Assembly (NCBI GenBank): GCA_016712105.1
Contig: JADJRU010000050.1
Location: 1-64,000 of the forward strand
DNA length: 64,000 nt
Direction: 5' to 3'
DNA from: Ahniella sp.
GTDB taxonomy: Bacteria > Pseudomonadota > Gammaproteobacteria > Xanthomonadales > Ahniellaceae
Under the pieces are notes generated by a model, which saw nothing but the letters and a program-made list of their open reading frames with translations, did not search any database and was not told the DNA's origin. The position numbers and the translations under genes are program-made. Below are positions 46,801 through 55,052 of this stretch, one piece after another; positions within the stretch are counted from its first letter, which is position 1; each line of letters begins with the position of its first letter.

Positions 46801-48807
46801 CGAGTCGAAGATGTTGTTTGGCCCGTTGACGACGATCGAAAGGCTGCCTGTGATCGGCACCGTGGGTGAACCGTTCGAGTCAAGCCCTACCGTGATGTTG
46901 TTGACGACGTTGTTCTGTCCCGAGATGAACATCGCCAACGTCGTGCCGCCAAACTGCAGACGACTGCTGGCCGAGGTGCCACCGATGTTGTTGCTGTCTC
47001 CGGTGACCTCGAGTGCTGCCAGACCGTTGCTGCCGCCATCGACATTGCCCGTCGCGTCCAGGCCGAACGAACAGCCCAGAACCGTGATATCTGTGGTCTG
47101 GATGGACAACAAGTTGCCGCCGGCGCTGTTGATGTCCTTGAACGCGATGCCGCTAATCGTCGATGCCTGCGCGCCAGCGGCGAACACCATCAGATCTGTG
47201 TTCGAGGACAATGATGGTGCAGACAAGACAATCTGACGAACGGCGAGGTTGCCCGGGCCATCCGTCGTGTTGCCCAAGGAGCCGGGTTGTGACAAACCGT
47301 TCAAGTCGATGGGCGCAGTGATAGCGGGCAGGCCAGTTACGCCCAAGACAATCGTATGCGGACCTGTACCGGGAATGTTGAAGATGATGCGGTTCGTGCC
47401 GGGCGCCACATTGGCGGCCACGATCGCTTCCCGCAGACTGCAGTGTGTGGTGTTGCAAACGCCATCCGTGACATCGTCGGAAGAGTTCACGGCAAAGGTG
47501 TCGGCAACCACGACCGCCTGAGAAAACTCGGAAGTTTCCCCGGTGGTGAGGTCCGTGGCGGTGGCGGCGACGAAGTCGCCGGCGGGCAGTGCATTGCCGG
47601 TCACGCCAAAGGAAAAGCCGGCATCTCCCGTGACGCCAGTGGTGACGTCGCGGGTAGCGGCAAAACGCTCTCCTTCACCGAAACCACTGGGATCTGCACT
47701 GTCGCTGCCGAAGAACTCGAGTCGGAAGCTGCGGGATGGTGTGCTGTTCAATCTGACCGTTATTTGTGTCGTCGTGCCGTTGCGGGAAGCCGCCTCGATC
47801 ACGGGAAAGTTCTGTAATCCATTGGCGCCGGAATCCGGGTCATCCACGTCGTTTGGTGTCACGCCATTGCCTGGATCACCGGCTGCCTGAAGGTTGATCG
47901 CCAGCCCGGTGTTGTTTCGGAACGTATTGCCGAGGATCGAGTTGCCCGTGCTGGCGGTGGCAATCTGGACCGCATGACTGTCGATGTTCGCGAACACGTT
48001 GCCTTCGAGCGCGCCGATACCGCCGATTTCGTGACCGTCACCGGACGCCAGAATCGCGACATCACCGAGGGCAAGCGCCGTGGTGCCGTTGTCTTCCAGT
48101 CCGAAGGTGTTGTTGCGAATGATCGCATTCGTGCCGAACAGTGTGATGCCTTGTTCGATGCCCGCAAAAAGATTCCGTGCGGCGGCGGTGTTGCCGCCGA
48201 TCGTGGTGTTGTTGGACGCAGCGTTGACCGTGATGGCCGAACTGGGCGCCTGGCCGCCATCGGCGTCTCCCGCGGCGTTCGTACCGAAGAAGTTGCCGTC
48301 GATCACCATGTTGTCGGCATCGGTCGTGATGAACGCCAGATTGGTTACGCCCAATTGCAGGAAAGCGATGCCGCGCACGATGGAACCGGTCGCCGTGCCG
48401 CTGAAGCTCAGGGACGACATCAGCGTGTCATTGATCGGATCCGGATTGGTTCGCGTCAGCGCAACCGTCAATACCGCATTGCTGCCTGTGGCGGCCGAGT
48501 TGGCAGCGGCACCGGTTTGTGTATAGCCATCGATCGTGACCGGGCGCGTGATCTGCGGCAGCCCGTCTGCGTCCAGCGTGATTGTCTTGACGCCGGCGCC
48601 GCTGATGTTGAATTCGATGATGTCCGCCGTGGTGGTGGCGTTTGCGGCGACGATCGCGTCATGCAGCGAACAATCGGCGTCGCAGCCGCCGGCGGTCGAA
48701 ATGCTCGACGTGCTGGTCACCACAAATGTCGCGGCATGGATCGCCGAAGTGGCGGTCAAACAGAATAGGCCGGCCAGAATGGCTCGCCAGTTGGTGGTCT
48801 TGAACAT
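43860..48807 (-). pseudogene. Giant secreted CSLREA-domain beta-helix protein, one frameshift near the C-terminus
   Basis: A signal peptide (MFKTTNWRAILAGLFCLTAT, SAIHA) is followed by four modules of about 400 residues, each opening with a CSLREA-like block: CSLHDAIVAAN, CSLREAIVAAN, GSLSNAIVTAN and CSLREAMIAAN. Each continues with right-handed beta-helix turns and closes with a sandwich ending in TGETSEFS-like strands. One extra base near 44076 ends the long frame prematurely. The proper frame continues EMAWARVNCNSAPTHSTD to the stop at 43860-43862 and ends FANSFE. Restored length is about 1648 residues. Probably a surface or secreted adhesin-like protein; function unproven. Confidence 0.85.
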
Positions 48808-48929
48808 GCGTTACTCCCCGTTTGCTTTGTGTGGCGCACTGTGCGCGCAACAGGACGGGGGCAACACCAACTAGCGACGGGAATCACCCCTGACTTTCGT
48901 CAGGGGTGCACAAGCGGGTGGTATCAAGC

Positions 48930-49448
48930 TCAGGTCGACAGCAAATCCATCTTGCCGATCTCCACGCCCGAATGGCGCAGGATGTTGTAGGCAGTGGTCA
49001 GGTGGAAGTAGAAGTTCGGGAACACGAAACCGAGCAGATAGTCCTGGCCACTGAACGACACCTCACGGCCGCCGGTTTTCAGCGAGATGGTTCGTGATTC
49101 AGCACCGGCAAACGCCGCGCTGTCGAGTGATTCCAGGAACGTGACCGTCTTGCCGATACGCTCCTTGAGTTCCGCGATGCTGGCCTCGGTGTCTTCGAAC
49201 TTCGGCACTTCGACGCCCGCCAGGCGTGCGCCACAGCCTTTCGCCATGTCGGTCGTGATCTGGATCTGGCGTGCGAAGTCGAACATGTCGACCGCCAGGC
49301 GGCTGCGGACCAGGGTTTCTTCGACCTTGACCGCGGACTTGCCCTGACGGTCGGTACTGAACGTTGCTGCCTTGTCGAGCATGCGGTCCAGCGCTTTGAG
49401 GAAACGAACGAGAACGGGAACGGAGGCTTGGTAAATCGGGATGCTCAT
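48930..49448 (-). CDS. DUF1993 family protein
   Basis: A 172-residue protein beginning MSIPIYQASVPVLVRFLKALDRMLDKA, with the family's NFYFHLTTAYNILRHSGVEIGKMD ending. The fold is a four-helix DinB-like bundle by family annotation; the biochemical role is unknown. The start overlaps the stop of the upstream xdhC-like gene (ATGA at 49448-49451), so the two are co-translated. Confidence 0.88.
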   Translation of the reverse strand: MSIPIYQASVPVLVRFLKALDRMLDKAATFSTDRQGKSAVKVEETLVRSRLAVDMFDFARQIQITTDMAKGCGARLAGVEVPKFEDTEASIAELKERIGKTVTFLESLDSAAFAGAESRTISLKTGGREVSFSGQDYLLGFVFPNFYFHLTTAYNILRHSGVEIGKMDLLST

Positions 49449-50365
49449 CATGATTCCTTGTGTGGATCGGCATTCTGTGATGGTGGCGAATGAGGTGACT
49501 TCAAGCGCCGATGTCCAATCAGTCGCGCGAGGATGCTGATGGCGATCTCCTCCGGTGTCTCGGCGCCGATCTCGATTCCGAGCGGGGCATCCAGATGCGG
49601 CAGTTGATCGGCCAGATTCGGCAGTGCAGATCGAACCTCGAACTCTCGCCGTTTGCTACCCATCATGCCGACATAATCCGGGTGCAGTTCCGCCAACACG
49701 CGGAGGCAATCGATGTCGGCATGGTAATCGCGGTTCAGCAGTACCGCCTGGAGATGGCGTTCTGTCTGCAGCACCTTCAGCGCTGAAGGCGGACCGCTCA
49801 AACGGAGTGCTGTCTCATATTCGGGCGCAGCCAACACGTCTTCGCGCGTATCGAACACGGCCAGACGGAATCCCAGTGGGGCGGCCAGGCGGGCGAGCGC
49901 CGCGCCGCAATGGCCGACGCCGACGAGCAGCAGCAATGGTTTGGGTTCAAGCACCAAAGGTTCGGTGTCGCCGGACTCGTACGGCAACATGATGCAGGTC
50001 TCGCCGCGCTGAAGTGAAGCAGCCATGTCGCTTGCCCGGGCGTGGTCCGTTGCGCCGAACCAGCGCGACAAGGCAAAACTCACCCGGCCACCGCACACAC
50101 CCGCGGAGTCGGGGCCACCGCCGAGGTCAACTTCGAATCGCGCGCCGGATTCTCCCGATTCGATCAGGCTCCGGGCTCTTGCCAGCACACGCAGTTCCAG
50201 TTGGCCGCCGCCGACCGTGCCCTGTGTTTGTGATGCTGATACCCACATCATTGCGCCACGATGCCGAGGCACGGCACCGCGGGTAGCGACCACCGTGGCC
50301 AGGCAGATCGGATCGTTCCCGGTCAGTGCCTCGGCGAATGTCCGGAAGAATGCCGCGTACATCAA
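49448..50365 (-). CDS. XdhC/CoxI-family molybdoenzyme maturation protein
   Basis: A 305-residue protein with the XdhC N-terminal domain (TVVATRGAVPRHRGAMMWV, TVGGGQLE) and a C-terminal Rossmann domain (LLLVGVGHCGAALARLAAPLGF, DYVGMMGSKRR, PEEIAISILARLIG). Family members sulfurate and insert molybdenum cofactor into xanthine dehydrogenase-type enzymes. No xdhAB genes are nearby, so the client is elsewhere. Overlaps the DUF1993 gene. Confidence 0.9.
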   Translation of the reverse strand: MMYAAFFRTFAEALTGNDPICLATVVATRGAVPRHRGAMMWVSASQTQGTVGGGQLELRVLARARSLIESGESGARFEVDLGGGPDSAGVCGGRVSFALSRWFGATDHARASDMAASLQRGETCIMLPYESGDTEPLVLEPKPLLLLVGVGHCGAALARLAAPLGFRLAVFDTREDVLAAPEYETALRLSGPPSALKVLQTERHLQAVLLNRDYHADIDCLRVLAELHPDYVGMMGSKRREFEVRSALPNLADQLPHLDAPLGIEIGAETPEEIAISILARLIGHRRLKSPHSPPSQNADPHKES

Positions 50366-50375
50366 CCGTCAACGA

Positions 50376-52400
50376 TCAAGGCACGATTCCTACCGCCTGA
50401 TACAACGCGGCAGCCTCGAACCAGCGATCGCCGCGAATGACCGTATGTACCCGGCGCAAGTCGGTGATCAGCTTCGTGGGATCCCCGTCGATCAGAATCA
50501 GGTCGGCAACATAACCGGGTTTCACGAGCCCATATTCGTGATCCCGTTTCATCACACGTGCAGACTGGATCGTGGCGATCTTCAGGGCTTCCACCGGCGG
50601 AATGCCGGCTTGTGTGTACAGCTCCAGTTCCCGTGCCAGCGCGAACACTGGCGAGGTGTCGGTGCCGGCCACGATAGTGACGCCGGAACGGTGCATCAGG
50701 CCAACCAGATCCATCATGCGGCGATAGGCGTCACGGTGCTTCAGATCGGTCTCCGGAGTTACCGCAAGGCCCCCGTTCGCCGCTCGCACGTAACGCTGCC
50801 ATGTGGCCGGCAGCCGGTGCACGGTGTCGGCCATCGTCGGTCCCATCCGTCCAGGTCGATCGAGGAACATGCCTTCAAATGTCACCAGTGTCGGGTCGAG
50901 TACCGTGCCGCGCTCGCGCAGCAGGTCGATGAACTTCTGCATCGCTTCGCCATGCAGAGGAACGCCGGAGCCTTGTTCGGCAACGCCGGTGAAACGCTGC
51001 GGCGTGCGGGTATCCAGTTTCGACCGATCGAGGAAATTCAGCAGCAGGAAGTTTGCGTGTTGCAGCTCGTCGGCACCGGCACGCACGAACTCCTCCGGAC
51101 TCATGCCATCGGGCACGTGCCCGCTGAGCCGCATGCCTTGTTCGTGCACAAGTTCGGCAAACAGGGGGACGAGTTCAGGTTTTAATGAGCTGTAGACCTT
51201 GACCTGCTCGAACACGCCATCCTTCTTGAACTGGGCCATCGCTGCCCGGACTTCTTCTTCCGTGTCGGCAAACACCTTGGTCGGGCCGGAGTAAGGCGAG
51301 CGGCCATCAACAAAGCCGGCGCGAATGACGCGAGGTCCCATATCGGTGCCGTCTTCAAACGCCTTGATGCGCGCAGTCAGCGTGTCACGATCATTGGCGA
51401 GGTCGCGCACCGTGGTCACGCCGGAAGCCAGGTGCAACAAGCCGTCGGTACTGCCGCCCACGTGGACGTGCATGTCCCACATGCCGGGCATCACGAAGCG
51501 GTTGTCGCCCTCGATCCGTTCCGCGCCTTCCGGCGCGGTGATGTCGGCGACCGGACCCACTGCTTCGATTCGGCCATCACGAATCAGCAGGCGCTGCTCC
51601 TCGGCGATCCGGCCTGTCGACGGATCAAACACGCGCACCGGATCGATGACCAGGTCACCTTCCAGTTTGTGGGTCAGACTGGCCGCTCTGGAGATCGTGT
51701 AGGCCTGCTCGGTCTCTTCCTGTTTGCGTGTGAGCTCCGGAAGACTTGCCTCCCATCCTTCACGCACCTGTGACTGCCAGCTCGAGGCGACTGCGAGAAA
51801 ACGCTGGTCGGCATCCAGCCAGAGGTAGCTTGGGGACAGGTCCAGACCATCCAATGCGTACAGGACCGCCTCAAGCTTTTCTTTCTCTCGTGTGATCCCG
51901 AGCCTCGTGACTTCACGCAGCCGCACCGATCCAACCGGCAACATGGGCATTTCATGGTTGGGCGCGGCCAACAAGGCCCGGGTCATCAACACGGATTCTT
52001 CCGGTGTGGCATCCAGCCCCAGGTAAAAACCCGGCAGCGCCTGATCGCTCGTCTGATCCTCGCTGCCATTTTTCCAGCGGGTCGACGTTGAGGTGCGCTC
52101 GAACGTTTCCGCAACGGGCGTCTTGAAGTACGCCACACCCTCGATCTTCGACCGGCTTACGGTGCCGTCGTCGGCCACTTGATAGGTCGCGTCGAGCTTC
52201 GGCCCTCGACCTCGATCGTTGAATTCGTAGTGAACCGTGACACTGCCGTCATCGCGATAAATCGCCTCCTGATAGCCGGCGCGGTTACCCAGAATCTGGA
52301 TCGTGGTGCGTTCGACACGGTCGGCGGCAATCGCCTGCGTGGCCGCGGTGGCGACCAGGACGGCGGCGGCAAACCTGAACAGCTTTTCGGAATGGGGCAT
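50376..52400 (-). CDS. Exported amidohydrolase-family metalloenzyme
   Basis: A 674-residue protein starting at ATG 52400 (MPHSEKLFRFAAAVLVATAATQAIA, a signal peptide). After an N-terminal region of about 210 residues, the amidohydrolase domain has MPGMWDMHVHVGG (the metal-binding HxH), ASGVTTVRDLAND, GHVPDGMSPEE, and the late TIVAGTDTSPVFALARELELY with the catalytic Asp, ending KPGYVADLILIDGDP. Related enzymes hydrolyse dipeptides or cyclic amides. The periplasmic substrate is unknown. Confidence 0.87.
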   Translation of the reverse strand: MPHSEKLFRFAAAVLVATAATQAIAADRVERTTIQILGNRAGYQEAIYRDDGSVTVHYEFNDRGRGPKLDATYQVADDGTVSRSKIEGVAYFKTPVAETFERTSTSTRWKNGSEDQTSDQALPGFYLGLDATPEESVLMTRALLAAPNHEMPMLPVGSVRLREVTRLGITREKEKLEAVLYALDGLDLSPSYLWLDADQRFLAVASSWQSQVREGWEASLPELTRKQEETEQAYTISRAASLTHKLEGDLVIDPVRVFDPSTGRIAEEQRLLIRDGRIEAVGPVADITAPEGAERIEGDNRFVMPGMWDMHVHVGGSTDGLLHLASGVTTVRDLANDRDTLTARIKAFEDGTDMGPRVIRAGFVDGRSPYSGPTKVFADTEEEVRAAMAQFKKDGVFEQVKVYSSLKPELVPLFAELVHEQGMRLSGHVPDGMSPEEFVRAGADELQHANFLLLNFLDRSKLDTRTPQRFTGVAEQGSGVPLHGEAMQKFIDLLRERGTVLDPTLVTFEGMFLDRPGRMGPTMADTVHRLPATWQRYVRAANGGLAVTPETDLKHRDAYRRMMDLVGLMHRSGVTIVAGTDTSPVFALARELELYTQAGIPPVEALKIATIQSARVMKRDHEYGLVKPGYVADLILIDGDPTKLITDLRRVHTVIRGDRWFEAAALYQAVGIVP

Positions 52401-52513
52401 GGTGAACACCTCGTGAGTTCGGCGATTATGGCGTGCCGGCGCCTTGTCGGCAGGGATGCCAGGGTGCCTCAGGTTCGCGATATCATTGCCGGCTCGACCC
52501 CGTCGGTGCGCCC

Positions 52514-53410
52514 ATGCTCAGCACGCTCGCAAGAACCCAGCTTGATCCCCTGACCCTGCTGCACCGGGGCAAGGTGCGTGATGTCTACGCGCTCACGAAC
52601 TACGAGATCCTGATTGTCGCCACGGACCGCTTGTCCGCGTTCGATGTCGTGTTGCCCGACCCGATCCCGGGCAAGGGCGAAATCCTGACGCAGATGTCGA
52701 ACTTCTGGTTCGCGAAAACCGCGCACATCGTGCCGAACCATCTGAGTACACGCAGCGTCCGCGACGCCTTGCCCCGTGGCGCCGACGTGTCCGCCTATGA
52801 GCGTCGAACCGTGGTGGCCAAGCGGTTGAAGCCATTACCCGTCGAAGCGATCGCTCGCGGTTATCTGATCGGCAGCGGCTGGAAGGATTATCAGGCGACG
52901 GGCCAGGTGGGTGGCATCAAGTTGAAATCGGGCCTGCGTCTGGCTGAACAATTGGATGAACCGATCTTCACGCCGTCGACAAAAGCCAAAGTGGGCGACC
53001 ACGATGAGAACATCGGCTTCGATCAGTTGGTCGACACGATCGGGGCCCATCTGGCCGAGCAGGTTCGCGAAGCGACCCTCTCGATCTATCGGTTTGCGCA
53101 ACATCATGCGGCCGAACATGGCGTGATCATTGCCGACACGAAGCTGGAGTTTGGCCTGGACCAGGACGGGAAACTTCTGGTCATGGACGAAATGCTCACG
53201 CCCGACTCCTCGCGTTATTGGCCCGCCGATACCTACAAGGTGGGCATCAGCCCGCCGAGTTACGACAAGCAGTTCGTGCGTGACTATCTGGAAACACTGG
53301 ACTGGAACAAGACTGCGCCCGGCCCGAGAATTCCAGCTGGAGTAATCGAAGCCACACGCGGCAAGTACCTCGAAGCATTGAAGCGATTGACTGGCATCGA
53401 ACTCGATTGA
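52514..53410 (+). CDS. purC: Phosphoribosylaminoimidazole-succinocarboxamide synthase
   Basis: A 298-residue SAICAR synthetase, the purine step joining aspartate to CAIR with ATP. Recognisable blocks are LLHRGKVRDVYALTNYEILIVATDRLSAFDVV, RGYLIGSGWKDYQATGQVGG, IIADTKLEFGLD and LVMDEMLTPDSSRYWP. It is the longer form, about 300 residues versus 237 in E. coli. The start at 52514 follows the divergent amidohydrolase by about 110 bp. Intact. Confidence 0.96.
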   Translation: MLSTLARTQLDPLTLLHRGKVRDVYALTNYEILIVATDRLSAFDVVLPDPIPGKGEILTQMSNFWFAKTAHIVPNHLSTRSVRDALPRGADVSAYERRTVVAKRLKPLPVEAIARGYLIGSGWKDYQATGQVGGIKLKSGLRLAEQLDEPIFTPSTKAKVGDHDENIGFDQLVDTIGAHLAEQVREATLSIYRFAQHHAAEHGVIIADTKLEFGLDQDGKLLVMDEMLTPDSSRYWPADTYKVGISPPSYDKQFVRDYLETLDWNKTAPGPRIPAGVIEATRGKYLEALKRLTGIELD

Positions 53411-53534
53411 GTGATGTCTGCTGTCTTGTGCGTCCAGCGGGGCCCTGTCCAAAGTAGGGCAGGTTTCCTGACGAACGTTGGATGCGACACGGCGGTCCGC
53501 AGCGAATCATCGCGGCTCCACAAGGAGCATCCCG

Positions 53535-54893
53535 ATGAATCGTATGTTGTTGACCTCAGTGTTGGCCCTGCTGTCCCCGTTTGCCTTGGCTGGTGACCCG
53601 ATCGATCCCGATCGTGATCCGGACTCCGGCGAGTCGTTCCTGTTGTCCAGCAAGATCCAGCGCTTTGATACGCGCACCTTGCTCGGTGGAACCTTTCGCG
53701 CCACCGACAATTTTGGTGCCAGTCACGATCGCGAGTTTCGGCTGACGATCACCGGTACGCCGGGGCGCGACCGCGTTGTCCGGATGAACCGGTACGAGCC
53801 CGAGTGCCTGCCACTGGCTCGCGCCGCAGGCATGACCCCGGATCGTTTCTGCGACCGCATTCGGCTGGAGCCTTCGGCGGAAGGAATCGCGGTGTCGTTC
53901 TTCAGTTTCGACGCCAACCGCGACTATCGATTCCAACTTGTCGAGCGGGAACCTGGGCATTGGTATCACGTCGATCGGGGCAACGTGCCGCAACCAGGTT
54001 TGTCACTGGAAGTGGTCGAAGTGGTTGAGGGTGTTGCCGTGACGTGGACGCTCCAGACCACGCGTCAGCGATACAGCCAGACCACAGAATTCTCGAATGA
54101 TTGGCTGCGCGATCACGAGTACGCGCCGATCGAAGCGTCTGTGTTGCCGCTCGGTGAGGTGTTGTCCAGCTTCAACCGCTACGAATTCGAGTACGACGAT
54201 CTGCCTCGTGATCATCCAGCCTGGCGGCCAAGTGAATACGCCCTGTGGTCGGAACAACCCGTCGAAGGTGGCTGCATCTTTCTTTTCTGCTTCGGAAATC
54301 TGGGTAGCGATGGCGGTGGTGGTCAGCCCGACGACAACGGCCTGTGTGAACCGGGAAATCTGAACTACACGCCGGACCAATGTCCTCACGACCTGACTCA
54401 TGCAACATGGCCGGTGTCACGGCGCGTCAAGATCTGGAAAATCGACAACGACCACTTCGGTTTCAGTTGGTTCGTCGAAAACAAGGGTACCGGCCCATTC
54501 CAATACGGTGCGCCATTGATCGGCGCCTTCGAGGCACCGGATTTTGCCTACACGACCCTCGTGCCCAAGGAGGGTGGGCAACCCCTGGTGACGTTCGCCA
54601 GTGTTGCCTCGGCGTCGAATCCTTATGGCGGCGACTGTATGCGGGAGCTGTATTTTGCGATGCCGCTGACGGACGGAACCCCCTTTCCGTTCCTGAACAT
54701 CGGCATGCAGCCCGGGCAATCGGTTCCGTTTACGCGCCCGAACATCCCCTGTCGGAAATCGAAAGGACGCCCGGCAGGCCGATATCGCCTTCTTGTCCAA
54801 ACCGACCCGACACAAACCTATGACTCGCCGGGCTACCTCGGAAACAACACGGGCGATTCCGGTCTGCTTGACTGGATCAACCTGAAGAACTGA
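53535..54893 (+). CDS. Secreted protein of unknown family
   Basis: A 452-residue protein from ATG 53535, preceded by AAGGAG. The signal peptide is MNRMLLTSVLALLSPFALAG. Residues 25-220 have a beta-rich region (FLLSSKIQRFDTRTLLGGTF); the C-terminal half has several Cys (CIFLFCFG, GLCEPGN, CPHDLTH, GDCMREL, NIPCRKSKG) consistent with disulfides outside the cytosol, and strands such as RVKIWKIDNDHFGFSWFVENKG. It is not a family I can name. It lacks the GFE tail seen in other secreted proteins here. Confidence 0.7.
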   Translation: MNRMLLTSVLALLSPFALAGDPIDPDRDPDSGESFLLSSKIQRFDTRTLLGGTFRATDNFGASHDREFRLTITGTPGRDRVVRMNRYEPECLPLARAAGMTPDRFCDRIRLEPSAEGIAVSFFSFDANRDYRFQLVEREPGHWYHVDRGNVPQPGLSLEVVEVVEGVAVTWTLQTTRQRYSQTTEFSNDWLRDHEYAPIEASVLPLGEVLSSFNRYEFEYDDLPRDHPAWRPSEYALWSEQPVEGGCIFLFCFGNLGSDGGGGQPDDNGLCEPGNLNYTPDQCPHDLTHATWPVSRRVKIWKIDNDHFGFSWFVENKGTGPFQYGAPLIGAFEAPDFAYTTLVPKEGGQPLVTFASVASASNPYGGDCMRELYFAMPLTDGTPFPFLNIGMQPGQSVPFTRPNIPCRKSKGRPAGRYRLLVQTDPTQTYDSPGYLGNNTGDSGLLDWINLKN

Positions 54894-54900
54894 TCCATTT

Positions 54901-54999
54901 GCACCGAATCGGTGCGTTCAAACGTTTGCGGTGGGGTTTTCCGCCGACACGCTCTAGAATCCGTGTTCTCACCGGATCGGTGCATTCGTGCACCGATCC
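54901..54999. repeat. Paired palindromes built on GCACCGAT in the aceE leader
   Basis: GCACCGA-A-TCGGTGC (15-bp perfect palindrome, 54901-54915) and GGATCGGTGCA-TTCG-TGCACCGATCC (11-bp stem with a TTCG tetraloop, 54974-54999). They share the GCACCGAT half-site. The first sits just after the upstream stop codon. They could be terminator/leader hairpins or sites for a dimeric regulator of aceE. Confidence 0.6.
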
Positions 55000-55052
55000 A
55001 CGCCCCGGTTCCGATCGGGGTGATGACCACCACGAATTGCACGGGAGCGGGC

